A DNA stretch of 64,000 bases from Candidatus Binataceae bacterium (GCA_035508495.1 DATJMX010000041.1:1-64000); one strand, 5' to 3'; counted from the first letter of the stretch, positions 25,587-34,983 are shown. A program made the numbers and translations. Notes: generated by a model from the letters alone, not told the origin.

Positions 25587-26912
25587 TCACGCGAGGCGGG
25601 CGTGGCTTTGGGGGCGTAGCGAGGCGGCGAAATCGGCGGCGATGCGGACAGCCTCGGCGGGTTCGAGCGATGCTACCGTTATTCTGATGCCGGGAGCGCT
25701 CTTGATGCGGTAGATTTCGCCGGCGCGCACGGCCCATCTTTTGCGCGCGAGGGCCTGCACGATCGCGGTTTCTTCTGCGACTGGAATCCAGACATTCAGA
25801 CCGGAGCGGCCGTATGCTTCGATGCCGTGCGTGTTGAGCGCCGCGATCATGGCGCGGCGGCGTTCTGCGTAGGTGTCGGCGGCGTGCTTCATCGCGCGCC
25901 AGGTTTTCGGCTCCGACCACATATTCACGACGATTCGCTGCAGGATCCGGCTGACCCATCGCGGGCCTATCCTGAGGCGGCCTTCGACGCGGGCGACTGT
26001 GCGCGCGTCGCCGATCAAAGTCGCGAGGCGAAGATCGGGGCCGAGTGATTTCGAAACCGAGCGCACGATCGCCCAGCGCTCGAGCCCTGCCGTCGTCGTC
26101 AAGGCAGGCGCGCCCGCGACCGGCCCCGCGTGATCGTCCTCGATGACAACGACCCCCGGATGTCGCGCGAGAACGCGCTGAAGTTCCATTGCGCGTTTGC
26201 GGTCGAGCGCGGCACCTGTGGGATTCTGTGCGCGCGGGGTGACAATGCAGGCCTTAGCCTTCGCCTTGAGCGCGCGATCGAGTTCACGCGGGAGCATGCC
26301 GAACTCATCCATCGCGACCGGCTCGGCGATGAGGCCGAGCGACGCAATGAGATCGAGCACGCCGGTATAGCTCGGATCCTCGAGCGCGACGACATCGCCG
26401 GGGCTCAGGTAGCTCGACAGCACGCGCTCGATGCCGTCGAGCGCTCCGCTCACCACCGCGATCGAATCCACGGCAATGCCATCTTCGCGGAACTGTTTGC
26501 GCGCCGCTTCAACCAGTTCGGGCAGATTCTCGGTATCGCCATAGCGGCCTGGGTCCGCATCCAAAGCAGAAATCGCCGGACCGAGCGGCGGCAGCAACTT
26601 GGGATCCGGCCCACCCTCAGCGAGATTGCGCACTCCTGGCGGCGGCGAGGCGTCAGCGGGCGTGAGCAGCGGCGGGCGGCGATTCACTACCGTGCCGCGC
26701 CGGCCCGCGCCGCGCACGAGGCCGCGCACTCGCAGCGCATTGTACGCGGCGTTGACCGTGGTCGGACTTACGTGCAGGCGGCGCGCGAGATCGCGCACCG
26801 TCGGCAACTGCTCGCCGGTCGCGAGGCGGCCCGCGTGGATCGCATCTTCGATACTCGCCGCGATCGCATTGCTTGACTGGCCACGAATCTGATAACGTAC
26901 TGATACATTCAT
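25587..26912 (-). CDS. MocR-type GntR-family regulator with aminotransferase domain
   Basis: This 441-aa protein joins an N-terminal GntR winged helix (SIEDAIHAGRLATGEQLPTV, then RDLARRLHVSPTTVNAAYNA) to a PLP fold-type I aminotransferase-like domain (VVSGALDGIERVLSSYLSPG; RSVSKSLGPDLRLATLIG contains the expected PLP lysine). MocR proteins sense PLP or a substrate aldimine and usually regulate a divergent gene. Here the divergent neighbour is a PNPOx-fold gene. ATG 26912 has no Shine-Dalgarno sequence, so initiation may be leaderless or weak. A longer frame to 26993 would invade the neighbour's promoter. Confidence 0.88.
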   Translation of the reverse strand: MNVSVRYQIRGQSSNAIAASIEDAIHAGRLATGEQLPTVRDLARRLHVSPTTVNAAYNALRVRGLVRGAGRRGTVVNRRPPLLTPADASPPPGVRNLAEGGPDPKLLPPLGPAISALDADPGRYGDTENLPELVEAARKQFREDGIAVDSIAVVSGALDGIERVLSSYLSPGDVVALEDPSYTGVLDLIASLGLIAEPVAMDEFGMLPRELDRALKAKAKACIVTPRAQNPTGAALDRKRAMELQRVLARHPGVVVIEDDHAGPVAGAPALTTTAGLERWAIVRSVSKSLGPDLRLATLIGDARTVARVEGRLRIGPRWVSRILQRIVVNMWSEPKTWRAMKHAADTYAERRRAMIAALNTHGIEAYGRSGLNVWIPVAEETAIVQALARKRWAVRAGEIYRIKSAPGIRITVASLEPAEAVRIAADFAASLRPQSHARLA

Positions 26913-26931
26913 TAGTTTGTATTGTAACAAA
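26889..26931. promoter_or_regulatory. Candidate MocR operator in the divergent promoter region
   Basis: Only 31 bp separate the two divergent start codons (26912 and 26944). The region has a direct repeat CTGATAACGTA / CTGATACATTC (26889-26910) and a dyad TTTGT-ATTGTA-ACAAA (26916-26931), both AT-rich against a GC-rich background. Direct repeats are usual in MocR operators. Precise promoter elements could not be fixed. Confidence 0.35.
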
Positions 26932-26943
26932 AGGATGAGTGAG

Positions 26944-27624
26944 ATGGAAGCGGTCACACCTACCGAACGAACCCGGCTCCGGCGGCTCCCCAAGCGCGCC
27001 GCCTACGAGCGCGTGACGATCAATTCAATCCTTGACGAGGCGCTCATCTGCCATATCGGCTTCGTGCAGGACGGGCAGCCCTTCACGATTCCGACGCTCC
27101 ACGTGCGCCAGGACGATCAGCTCTACGTGCACGGTTCGGCCGCGAGCCGGATGCTGAAGACCGCCAGCGACACGATGCCGATTTGCGTCACGGTCACGCT
27201 TATCGATGGACTGGTGCTGGCACGCTCGGCGTTCCATCACTCGGTCAACTATCGATCGGTAGTAATTCTGGGCACCGCAGTGCGGGTTGACGATCGCGAA
27301 GCGAAGGTCGGGATGCTGCGCGCGATGGTCGAGAAGCTGGTGCCATATCGGTGGCAGAACACGCGGCCGCCGACAGACCAGGAGCTCGCGGCGACGATGG
27401 TCCTGCGGCTGCCGATCGAGGAGGCGTCGGCCAAGGTGCGTGTCGGACAAGCAATGGACGACGAAGGGGACTATGCCCTACCCCATTGGGCGGGAGTCAT
27501 TCCGCTGCATCTCAGGGCTGGCACGCCGATCCCGGATCCGCGGATGACGGCGGATATCGCAACGCCGATGCACGTGCTCGACTTCGCGCGCAATTCGCCG
27601 GCGGTGCGCAACGGCACGAAGTGA
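26944..27624 (+). CDS. Pyridoxamine 5'-phosphate oxidase-fold flavin protein
   Basis: This 226-aa protein has the split-barrel PNPOx/FMN-binding fold (RLPKRAAYERVTINSILDEA, then LICHIGFVQDGQPFTIPTLH; later LYVHGSAASRML and VNYRSVVILGTAVRVDD). It resembles the nitroimidazole-resistance/NimA-type branch rather than a true PdxH. ATG 26944 has AAGGA 8 nt upstream; two nearer starts (26917 TTG, 26935 ATG) lack one. It is the first gene of a four-protein arrangement with the MocR regulator and two downstream genes; FMN or heme binding is inferred from the family. Confidence 0.8.
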   Translation: MEAVTPTERTRLRRLPKRAAYERVTINSILDEALICHIGFVQDGQPFTIPTLHVRQDDQLYVHGSAASRMLKTASDTMPICVTVTLIDGLVLARSAFHHSVNYRSVVILGTAVRVDDREAKVGMLRAMVEKLVPYRWQNTRPPTDQELAATMVLRLPIEEASAKVRVGQAMDDEGDYALPHWAGVIPLHLRAGTPIPDPRMTADIATPMHVLDFARNSPAVRNGTK

Positions 27625-28055
27625 GCGCAATCGAAATTACGACCGACCGCGCGCGCATGGATGTCGATGCGATCCGCGCTTTTCTCGCCCGCTCGTATTG
27701 GGCGAACGGGATTGCACGCGAGGTCGTGGCGCGCGCGGTCGCTAACTCTTTGTGTTTCGGCGCCTTCGCCGGCGCCGCGCAGATTGGCTTCGTGCGCGTT
27801 GTGACAGATTGTGCGACCTTCGCGTACGTCGCCGACGTGTACGTGCTCGAAGCATATCGCGGGCGCGGAATTTCCAAGGCGCTGATGGCCGCCGTCCGGG
27901 CCCATCCGGATTTGCAGGGCCTGCGCCGATGGCATCTCGCGACCCGCGACGCGCACGGTCTCTATCGCCAGTTTGGTTTCACCGCGCTCGAGAATCCCGA
28001 TCGCCACATGGAGAGCGTCGACCCCGAGGTCTATTCGCGGATGGGCGAGCGATAG
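27621..28055 (+). CDS. GNAT-family N-acetyltransferase
   Basis: This 144-aa enzyme has the acetyl-CoA-binding motif VYVLEAYRGRGISKALMAAV and GLYRQFGFTALENP, typical of small single-domain GNATs. Its GTG start overlaps the upstream stop (GTGA), so it is translationally coupled to the PNPOx-fold gene. The acceptor substrate is unknown. In an operon led by a PLP-linked regulator, it may acetylate an amino compound, but this is inference. Confidence 0.85.
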   Translation: MSAIEITTDRARMDVDAIRAFLARSYWANGIAREVVARAVANSLCFGAFAGAAQIGFVRVVTDCATFAYVADVYVLEAYRGRGISKALMAAVRAHPDLQGLRRWHLATRDAHGLYRQFGFTALENPDRHMESVDPEVYSRMGER

Positions 28056-28071
28056 CCCGGAGCGGATTGGA

Positions 28072-28689
28072 ATGTATACTCCAAAAGCCTTCGAGGTTTC
28101 CGATACACAGACGATCTACCGCTTTGTCGAGGCGCACAGTTTCGCCACGCTAGTGTCTAACTCGCGCGACGGAATCGTCGCGACGCATGTGCCGATGCTG
28201 CTCGATCAATCGAGCCCCTCGTCTGCCGTTCTTGTCGGTCATCTTGCGCGCGCCAACTCGCAGTGGCGTGACCTCGAACACGATTCGCGCGTGCTTGCGA
28301 TTTTCAATGGCCCGCATGCTTACATTTCGCCGTCGTGGTATGCGGCGGCGCCTGCGGTTCCAACCTGGAACTACGGCGCGGTGCATATCCACGGGAGCGC
28401 GCGTGTCTTCGACGATTCGCACGCGCTGGTGCGCCTACTGGATCGCATGATCGCGAAGTACGACCCGAACCTCGCGGGCCGGATTCCGGACGACTTCCGC
28501 GACAAGCTGCTCAGAGCGATCGTCGGCATCGCGATTGCCATCGATCGGATCGAGGCAAAGTTCAAGCTGAGTCAAAATCGTTCGCTCGACGATCAACGCG
28601 GAATGCTCGCCGGACTTGAAGCCGCAGGCGACACAGGCTCGCACGTGCTGGCCGCGTTCGCGCGCAGCTATCTCGGTCTTTCCGCGTAA
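28072..28689 (+). CDS. FMN-binding negative transcriptional regulator family protein (PaiB-like)
   Basis: This 205-aa protein matches the PaiB-type FMN-binding family: MYTPKAFEVSDTQTIYRFVE near the start, HVPMLLD, VGHLARANSQW, and the hallmark YISPSWYAAAPAVPTWNYG. In Bacillus PaiB acts with PaiA, a GNAT acetyltransferase of polyamines. A GNAT gene directly precedes this one here, so a Pai-like pair is possible. ATG 28072 is chosen within a longer frame that would overlap the GNAT gene. Confidence 0.9.
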   Translation: MYTPKAFEVSDTQTIYRFVEAHSFATLVSNSRDGIVATHVPMLLDQSSPSSAVLVGHLARANSQWRDLEHDSRVLAIFNGPHAYISPSWYAAAPAVPTWNYGAVHIHGSARVFDDSHALVRLLDRMIAKYDPNLAGRIPDDFRDKLLRAIVGIAIAIDRIEAKFKLSQNRSLDDQRGMLAGLEAAGDTGSHVLAAFARSYLGLSA

Positions 28690-28696
28690 GCGGCGC

Positions 28697-28726
28697 TTGC
28701 GCGGCTTTTCGGCGCTCGCTTATATA
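28697..28726 (+). promoter_or_regulatory. Candidate sigma-70 promoter for acyl-CoA dehydrogenase C
   Basis: TTGCGC (28697-28702) and TATATA (28721-28726) are separated by 18 bp, in a locally AT-rich spot 88 bp before the start codon at 28814. It would give acyl-CoA dehydrogenase C its own transcript, separate from the upstream Pai-like genes. Confidence 0.35.
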
Positions 28727-28813
28727 ACACTTGTTAGGGGCCGGAACGCGGCCGAGCCTCGTGCTCGACAAAAACGCCGCGACCGGCACCGGACTCGGAG
28801 GGATATCAAACCA

Positions 28814-30010
28814 ATGGATTTCAAATTCAGCGCCGACGATGAGGCGTTTCGCCAGGAGTTTCGCGGCTGGCTTCAGAAGAACAAGCCCAAGGCGGCGTCG
28901 GAAGACAACGCCATGGACGAGATGCACGAGGGCGGCACCGACGAATGGAAGCGGCGCCTCGATTGGCATCGCAAGATGCACGCGGGCGGCTGGGTCGGAC
29001 TAAGCTGGCCCAAGGAATACGGTGGCCGCGGCGCAACCATCACGCAGCAGCTCATCTACAACGAGGAACTCGCCAAGGCCAACACGCCGATGCTGGTGAA
29101 CGGCCTCGGCATCATGCTCGTCGGCCCGACCATCATCCATTGGGGGACCGAGGAGCAGAAGAAACGTTACGTCCCGAAGATCCTCTCGGCCGAGGAGATC
29201 TGGTGCCAGGGATATTCCGAGCCCAGTTCCGGCTCCGACGTGGCGTCCCTCCAGACCCGTGCGGTCGAGGACGGCGATGACTTCGTTATCAACGGCCAGA
29301 AGGTCTGGACCTCCGATGCGCATCACGCCGACATGTGCATCCTGCTAACGCGCACCGATCCGCAGGCGCCCAAGCACAAGGGCATCAGCTACATCCTGGT
29401 TGACATGCATAGTCCGGGAGTCACCGTGCGCCCGCTGGTGCAGATCACGGGCGACGCGAACTTCAACGAGGTCTTCTTCGAGGACGTACGCGTGCCGAAG
29501 AAGAATCTCATCGGCGAGAAAAACCAGGGCTGGCAGGTCGCGATCACCACGCTGATGTTCGAGCGCTCGGGAATCGGCGGCGGCCGCGACCTGATGGGCC
29601 AGGTGCGCGAGCTGCGCGACCTCGCGAAAATGGTCAAGTTCAACGGCGGCACGGCGTGGGACGACGACAGCGTGCAGCAGAAGATCGCGGGCTTCGCTTG
29701 CGAGGCCGCCGCGCTCAAGTACACCGGTTATCGCCAGCTCACGCGACGGCTCAAGGGACTGCCGCCAGGACCGGAAGGCTCGGTGCTGAAGCTCTGTACC
29801 AGCGAGCTGAACCTCCGGATGAACAAGCTCGCGATGGAAATCCTCGGGCCCTACAGCCAGATCGAATTTCACGCCCCGATGGCGATCGATCGGGGCAAAT
29901 GGTCGTACCGGATGCTCGCATCGCGCGCGCTCACGATCGCCGGAGGCACGAGCGAGATCCAGCACAATATCATCGGCGAACGAGTACTCATGCTGCCCAA
30001 AGGCAACTAG
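28814..30010 (+). CDS. Acyl-CoA dehydrogenase, paralogue C
   Basis: This 398-aa enzyme starts MDFKFSADDEAFRQEFRGWL and carries the same family blocks as paralogues A and B (WCQGYSEPSSGSDVASLQTR; GQKVWTSDAHHADM; IAGGTSEIQHNIIGERVLML). It is ~70% alike to A by eye. The longest frame starts at 28616, but homology with A and B sets the start at ATG 28814. A rho-independent terminator follows 26 bp after the stop. It is separated from A/B by the MocR/PNPOx/GNAT/PaiB block. Confidence 0.93.
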   Translation: MDFKFSADDEAFRQEFRGWLQKNKPKAASEDNAMDEMHEGGTDEWKRRLDWHRKMHAGGWVGLSWPKEYGGRGATITQQLIYNEELAKANTPMLVNGLGIMLVGPTIIHWGTEEQKKRYVPKILSAEEIWCQGYSEPSSGSDVASLQTRAVEDGDDFVINGQKVWTSDAHHADMCILLTRTDPQAPKHKGISYILVDMHSPGVTVRPLVQITGDANFNEVFFEDVRVPKKNLIGEKNQGWQVAITTLMFERSGIGGGRDLMGQVRELRDLAKMVKFNGGTAWDDDSVQQKIAGFACEAAALKYTGYRQLTRRLKGLPPGPEGSVLKLCTSELNLRMNKLAMEILGPYSQIEFHAPMAIDRGKWSYRMLASRALTIAGGTSEIQHNIIGERVLMLPKGN

Positions 30011-30035
30011 CGAGACCTGGAAAGAGAAAATGCTG

Positions 30036-30069
30036 AAGGGCAGCCCAGGTGGCTGCCCTTCTTGTTTTT
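30036..30069 (+). terminator. Rho-independent terminator after acyl-CoA dehydrogenase C
   Basis: Perfect 10-bp stem AAGGGCAGCC (30036-30045) / GGCTGCCCTT (30051-30060) with loop CAGGT, followed by CTTGTTTTT (30061-30069). Confidence 0.9.
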
Positions 30070-30090
30070 GTGACGGCTAGGGGGAATGCG

Positions 30091-30642
30091 ATGGAAGGAA
30101 AACTGGTCAGACTACGCGGAATCGAGCGCTCAGATATCGATGCAATCATGAAGTGGATTGTCGACGAGGAGGTGACGAACTTTCTCGGCGGCGAGATGTT
30201 GCTCGGACCGATGTCGCGGCTTGCCGAGGAGCGCTTCATCGAGCATGCGTCCGAAGTGCAGCCGAACTCGCGTCTGTTCGTGATCGAGACATTGACTGAC
30301 CGGTGTTATCTCGGCTCGACCGACCTGCACGCGATCAACTGGGTCAATCGCAGCGCCGAAGTCGGGATCGTGATCGGCGACAAGCCGAGTTGGGGCAAAG
30401 GCTACGGCACCGATGCGATGCGCGTGCTGCTGCGCTTCGCCTTCGACAAGCTCAATCTCAATCGCGTGAGCCTGCGGGTGTTCGAATACAACCCGCGCGG
30501 CATCGCCTCGTACGAGAAATGCGGCTTCAAGCGCGAGGGCGTGCTGCGCCAGGACAAGTACCTTGGCGGCAAGTATTTCGACACGATCGTGATGGGCATC
30601 CTGGCGCATGAGTATCGCGCGCTGGCTAGTTCGACACCGTGA
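30091..30642 (+). CDS. GNAT-family acetyltransferase, RimJ/RimL type
   Basis: This 183-aa protein belongs to the RimJ/RimL-like GNAT branch that acetylates protein N-termini or small amines. It begins [20 protein letters not shown] and has the acetyl-CoA loop [19 protein letters not shown] and [20 protein letters not shown] 30091 has AGGGGGAA upstream; the longer frame from 30049 would start inside the terminator. Its 3' end overlaps the convergent BNR protein gene by 17 bp. Confidence 0.88.
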   Translation: MEGKLVRLRGIERSDIDAIMKWIVDEEVTNFLGGEMLLGPMSRLAEERFIEHASEVQPNSRLFVIETLTDRCYLGSTDLHAINWVNRSAEVGIVIGDKPSWGKGYGTDAMRVLLRFAFDKLNLNRVSLRVFEYNPRGIASYEKCGFKREGVLRQDKYLGGKYFDTIVMGILAHEYRALASSTP

Positions 30643-33600
30643 CGGTGATGATCGCGGTACCGAGCAGGTTGCCGCTGGAATCCTTGGCGTCAACTTCGAT
30701 GGTATGTTGGCCGTTACTATAAGTCGTCGTGTTCCAACTGAAAGTGAGCGGCGGCGACGACGTGATGTAGTTGCCGTCGATCACGAGATTCACCCACGAC
30801 ACCGGCGGATTCTGATCGGTAACAACGATATTCACCGTGCCTGACACGGTCGCGTTGTTCGCGGGCGAAGTGATCGCCACGACCGGAGTTGCCGTAGCGG
30901 TCGGAGTAGGCGTTTGGGTTGCCGTGGGCGTCGGCGTCGCGGTGCGAGTCGGCGTTGGAGTCGGTCCGCCGTTCTGGACGGTCACCGTGATGATTGCGCT
31001 GCCGAGCATCGTGCCGCTCGAATTCTTGGCGTCAACTTCAATCGTATGCGGGCCGTTGCTATAGCTCGTCGTATTCCAGCTGAAAGTGAGCGGCGGCGAC
31101 GAGGCGATGTAGTTGCCGTCGATTACGAGGTTAACCCACGAAACAGGGGGCTCCTGCGCCGTAACAACGATGCTGACAGTGCCCGAGACAGTCGCATTGT
31201 TGGCCGGCGACGTGATCGCAACCACGGTCGGCGTCGCAGTCGGCGTCGGCGTTGAGGTTGCTGTGGCGGTGGCGGTTGACGTCGCGCTGGCGGTTGGCGT
31301 CGGGGTCGGCGTATGACTTGGTGTGGCCGTGGCGGTCGGCGTTGGAGTTGGGGTGTGACTCGGCGTGCTGGTCGGCGTCGAAGTCGCGGTTGAGGAAGCA
31401 GTCGGGGTCGGCGTGGCGGTTCTTGTTGCAGTGGCAGTCGCGGTGGCAGTTGGGGTTGGCGTGGGACCGCCGGTCGGAGTTGCGGTTGGCGTCGGCGTTC
31501 CGCCGTTGGTTAACTGGTAGATACCGCGGCCATGCGTTGCGGCGAAGATCGTGCCCGCCGAGTTCTGTTCGAGGTCAAACACGGGCACTGCGGGCGGCAT
31601 TCCAGCCGTGAGTTGCGCCCAATCGTTGCCGCCGTCAGTCGATTGGTACATGCCGGTGTCGGTTCCCGCATAAATCGTCTGGCCTGTAGAATCGGTTCGA
31701 TCGACGAGCAGCTTCAACACCGGAACATCGGGGAGCGCATTGGAGGGCGGCGGCGTATCGAGGTTTGGATTGCCGTCGGCGGAAGCCCACGTCCTGCCGA
31801 AGTCCGATGACACGAAAATATGGCCGGTGCCGGTCAGCGCCGTGTAACCCGAAAGCCCCAGGTATGCTATCTGGCTGTTGAACGGATTGATCGCGATTGT
31901 GGTCGCCTGCGTGCTGTCGGGAAACACCCAGGCAGGAAGATTCGGCGTGACGTTGGTCCAGGTCACGCCGCTGTTCAGGTTCGCCTGCGTGGTGTTGTAA
32001 ACCTGGAACGGCGTCGGCCTGAAGGTGCTGTTCGTTTCCATCGCGATCGCCCAGGCGTCGGCGTTGTTTGAGGGCGCGACCTCGATATCAGCCAAGGCAC
32101 ACGCGCCGTTGGGGCATCCGCCGCTGAGGTCCTGCGTCGTCTGCCGCGCCCAGGTGTTCAGACCGTCGGTCGAGACATAGACCGAGTGCGCGCCGAACAG
32201 GACGCGCTGTGCAGTTGCCGGATCGCTCGCCAGGGGAGGGAACTGGGCCGCTCCTTTATCGGCCGCCGCTCGCATCGCATTGTCGAGGTTCGTGGTCGGC
32301 GTCGTCGAGGTCCAGGTGTTGCCGCCGTCGCTAGAGCGCGAAATCACCGGCCCTGCGGAAGCGGTCGCGAACGTATGGTACGCGAAGAGCGGATTCTTCA
32401 AATCGAACAACGCGAAGCCGCCGTCATTATTGTCGACCTGCGCCATCGCGAGCGAGCCGCCGCGATTGCCGCTGATGCGCGTGGTGCCGTTGTCCTCGAA
32501 TCCCATCAGCAGCGTTGTGCTGTCAGTAGGATGAGGTCCGATCGCTTGCGCCTGCGCAACAGCCAGCGTGGTGTTGAGCGCGCCGAAGGTCGAGCTCGGC
32601 GAGTCGAAGCGAAAAAGCCCGCCATCGTTGCCAAGATAAAAGCTATGCGTACTCAGCGGGTCGAACGAGATCGCATGCTGATCGCCATGGGTGCCGCCGC
32701 TCGCGGCGAGGAACGTCCAGGTGCTGCCGGAGTTGGTTGATTTGTAGATTCCAACGCCGCCGAAAATCACGGTGTCGCCGGTAGTGTCGCCGGTATCGAT
32801 CGCGAGCGCCTGGTTGAAGTACGAGAGCGAGAAGTTGGCGGAACTGGTGCCGTCGATCGTGACGCTGCCGACTCTGGCGCTCGGCACGGTTTCGGTCTGC
32901 CACGTCACTCCCGCGTTGGTCGATTTGAAAAATCCCGAATACTCGTCCCAGTCGGGAGCGCCGACCATCACATAGACGGTTCCGCTGTTCGCAGCGACGG
33001 TTTCGCGTCCGAGATTGCTGCCGAGACCGGGAAGGCTTATCCGCGACCAAGTCGTGCCCGAATTGGTCGAGCGGAAAAGTCCGCCGCCGAGAATCGTCAC
33101 GTAGACATCGGCAGGCGTGACGGGATCGACCGCGACCGACTGCGCCGGGCACGGATTCATCTGAAAATAAGGACACGAGCCAAACGTCCCGAGCGGATAG
33201 GTCTGCCAGGTAGTGCCGCCGTCGGTTGAGTGCCACAGACCAAGCTGCGAGACGCTCCCTTGCATCCAGCTCGCGCCCGAGCGGCTCGAGCTCGAGCCGA
33301 ACGTCGATGCCGCGTAGATGAAGCGTGGGTTCTCCGAGGTGTCGACCGCGATGCTTGCGATCGACTGATCGGCGAGCGAGCTCGCGGCGAGTTGCGTCCA
33401 GGTGCTGCCGAGATTGCTCGACACGAAAATGCCCTGTCCGTAGTACGAGTCCGCCGCCATGTTGCCCTCGCCCGTAGCGACATAGAGCGTGGGACTCGGC
33501 GAGGTAGTCGTGTCGAGCGCGAGCGCGCCGATTGCGAGCGTCGGCTGAGTATCGAAGATCGGAGTAAACGGCGCCGTCGAGTTCGGGCGCATCCAGACGC

Positions 33601-33877
33601 CGCCGTTGGCCGTGCCCACGAAGAGCCGTCCTGAGCTGGTGGGATCGGCGACGACAGCGGTCACTCGCCCGGTCGCGGATGACAACGCGGAGCCAAGCGG
33701 CACGCCGCCGAAAGTCGGGATCTCATTCGTGATCGGTTCAGGCCCAAGGAATTGCCAAGTGAGTGCTTGCGCAAAGGGCCCGGGTCCTGGCGTCGCCGCG
33801 ACGATCGCCAGGACCCCTACCACCAGCAACAGCGCAGCCCCGATCCCCCACCACCGGCGGGCATAGGAACGCACCAC
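30626..33877 (-). CDS. Large secreted BNR/sialidase-like repeat protein with Pro/Thr linkers and two Ig-like domains
   Basis: This 1083-aa exported protein has an N-terminal hydrophobic signal ([20 protein letters not shown]). About 750 residues of BNR/VPS10-like beta-propeller repeats follow, with recurring Asp-box phrases such as [27 protein letters not shown]. Next come a ~90-residue (Pro/Ala-Thr)n linker (residues ~790-882), an Ig-like domain (~882-967, beginning [14 protein letters not shown]), a shorter PT linker, and a second Ig-like domain (~999-1083) nearly identical to the first. GTG 33877 has GGGGGA seven bases upstream. Glycan or surface binding is inferred. Confidence 0.8.
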   Translation of the reverse strand: MVRSYARRWWGIGAALLLVVGVLAIVAATPGPGPFAQALTWQFLGPEPITNEIPTFGGVPLGSALSSATGRVTAVVADPTSSGRLFVGTANGGVWMRPNSTAPFTPIFDTQPTLAIGALALDTTTSPSPTLYVATGEGNMAADSYYGQGIFVSSNLGSTWTQLAASSLADQSIASIAVDTSENPRFIYAASTFGSSSSRSGASWMQGSVSQLGLWHSTDGGTTWQTYPLGTFGSCPYFQMNPCPAQSVAVDPVTPADVYVTILGGGLFRSTNSGTTWSRISLPGLGSNLGRETVAANSGTVYVMVGAPDWDEYSGFFKSTNAGVTWQTETVPSARVGSVTIDGTSSANFSLSYFNQALAIDTGDTTGDTVIFGGVGIYKSTNSGSTWTFLAASGGTHGDQHAISFDPLSTHSFYLGNDGGLFRFDSPSSTFGALNTTLAVAQAQAIGPHPTDSTTLLMGFEDNGTTRISGNRGGSLAMAQVDNNDGGFALFDLKNPLFAYHTFATASAGPVISRSSDGGNTWTSTTPTTNLDNAMRAAADKGAAQFPPLASDPATAQRVLFGAHSVYVSTDGLNTWARQTTQDLSGGCPNGACALADIEVAPSNNADAWAIAMETNSTFRPTPFQVYNTTQANLNSGVTWTNVTPNLPAWVFPDSTQATTIAINPFNSQIAYLGLSGYTALTGTGHIFVSSDFGRTWASADGNPNLDTPPPSNALPDVPVLKLLVDRTDSTGQTIYAGTDTGMYQSTDGGNDWAQLTAGMPPAVPVFDLEQNSAGTIFAATHGRGIYQLTNGGTPTPTATPTGGPTPTPTATATATATRTATPTPTASSTATSTPTSTPSHTPTPTPTATATPSHTPTPTPTASATSTATATATSTPTPTATPTVVAITSPANNATVSGTVSIVVTAQEPPVSWVNLVIDGNYIASSPPLTFSWNTTSYSNGPHTIEVDAKNSSGTMLGSAIITVTVQNGGPTPTPTRTATPTPTATQTPTPTATATPVVAITSPANNATVSGTVNIVVTDQNPPVSWVNLVIDGNYITSSPPLTFSWNTTTYSNGQHTIEVDAKDSSGNLLGTAIITVTVSN
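30890..31500 (-). repeat. Low-complexity Pro/Thr-coding repeats and duplicated Ig-like module
   Basis: Within the BNR gene, two GC-rich simple-sequence tracts (about 31230-31500 and 30890-30965) encode alternating Pro-Thr/Ala-Thr. The segment 30975-31230 (Ig 1) and the one at about 30630-30880 (Ig 2, partly outside this span) are near-copies, differing at few positions. Such tracts are prone to slippage and recombination. Confidence 0.75.
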
Positions 33878-33942
33878 AACCCGATCCCCCTTTCGACCGA
33901 TGTTCCTATAGTCAATTTACGGAGAGTGAGTAGTAAAAACAA

Positions 33943-33994
33943 TTAGGTACTTTCTAGTAGTGAGTACCTAAAGTGACTATCTAGAATAGCCACT
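33943..33994 (-). promoter_or_regulatory. Two adjacent dyads upstream of the BNR protein gene
   Basis: A perfect 9-bp inverted repeat TTAGGTACT / AGTACCTAA (33943-33951, 33963-33971) abuts a second imperfect dyad AGTG-A-CTAT-CTAGA-ATAG-C-CACT (33972-33994). Both lie in a strikingly AT-rich 90-bp stretch between the GST terminator and the BNR start. Such paired dyads are plausible operators for the BNR gene. Confidence 0.45.
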
Positions 33995-34006
33995 GGTATT
34001 CAAAGA

Positions 34007-34038
34007 AAAGCGGAACCGGCTAGCGACGGCTCCGCTTT
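34007..34038 (-). terminator. Terminator after the glutathione S-transferase-like gene
   Basis: Stem AAAGCGGAACCG (34007-34018) / CGGCTCCGCTTT (34027-34038), one mismatch, loop 8 nt; AAAG on the left would form the U-rich end for minus-strand transcripts. Confidence 0.65.
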
Positions 34039-34065
34039 ATCAGCGACTTGCTATGATTGTCCTTG

Positions 34066-34983
34066 TCAGACGGCTTTGATGCGGAAGCCCACCTTCGGAA
34101 AATGATTCACGATCGTGCCGACTTCGGCGTCGTTCCTCTCGATCGCGATCTCGTGAATCGTGCTTACCACCACTTTGCCGGTGACAGGATCGAAGCCGTA
34201 GTCATCGGGCGTCACACTCACCGTCATCCCGGGCTTGAGGCCGTTGGGATCGGTTTCATCGAATTGCTCGCGCGTCGCGGGCTTGCTGTCGCGCGCGATT
34301 TTGAGAGCCTCGTCTGGTTCCATCGGCGTGACGCTTCCCACGCCCATCTTTTCGACCCGATCGAACCACTTCATCAGGCTTGGATATCGCTCGGCCAGCG
34401 CGAATGACGAAGGCTCGGCGCGCAGGAACCATACGCAGTGGAAATACGCGGCGTCGGCAAGGCTGAAGCTCCCGCCCAGCACAAACTGCCGGTCCGATAC
34501 CTGATGGTCGAGCAGCTCGAGGAACGCGCGCACCTGGTTGCGAGCGTCGGGCGCCGTCGCCGTAAGCTCGGTGAAATTGGAGCCGGTGCCGGCCATCATC
34601 CTGGAGCGATCTTCGATGAACTCTTTTGGCACCGATGCCGCGAGCTTCTCGAAGATCACGGGCGTCGTGGAAAAGAAGAAGCGCCGATCGGCAAAAAGCG
34701 CGACCGAGTTGCAGATACCCTCGGTGTTGCCGGGATACATCGTAGGCTCCGGATAGAGTTCATCGATCCTGCGCACGATGATCTGCGAGTCGCACCACAC
34801 GTCGGCGCCGATCTGCAGGACCGGGATGCGCCGGTAACCGCCAGTGAGCGGGATAAGCTTGGGCTTGGGCATGATGACCGGCTGATCGACCGAGCGCCAG
34901 GCCACCTTCTTGAGCGCGAGAATTTTGCGAACCTTCTCCGAAAAGGGAGAATTCGGATATTGATGCAGAATGATTTCGGCCAT
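34066..34983 (-). CDS. Glutathione S-transferase-family protein with C-terminal extension
   Basis: This 305-aa protein has an N-terminal thioredoxin-like GST domain (MAEIILHQYPNSPFSEKVRK, then ILALKKVAWRSV; PVLQIGADVWCDSQIIVRRI) and a helical GST C-domain (residues ~90-215; FSLADAAYFHCVWFL). The last ~80 residues (DPNGLKPGMTVSVTPDDYGF onward) are an unusual beta-rich extension. ATG 34983 has GGAGGA 4 nt upstream. It is divergent from the nitroreductase gene at 35105. The catalytic residue is Ser or Cys in the SPFSEK motif, to be confirmed. Confidence 0.85.
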   Translation of the reverse strand: MAEIILHQYPNSPFSEKVRKILALKKVAWRSVDQPVIMPKPKLIPLTGGYRRIPVLQIGADVWCDSQIIVRRIDELYPEPTMYPGNTEGICNSVALFADRRFFFSTTPVIFEKLAASVPKEFIEDRSRMMAGTGSNFTELTATAPDARNQVRAFLELLDHQVSDRQFVLGGSFSLADAAYFHCVWFLRAEPSSFALAERYPSLMKWFDRVEKMGVGSVTPMEPDEALKIARDSKPATREQFDETDPNGLKPGMTVSVTPDDYGFDPVTGKVVVSTIHEIAIERNDAEVGTIVNHFPKVGFRIKAV

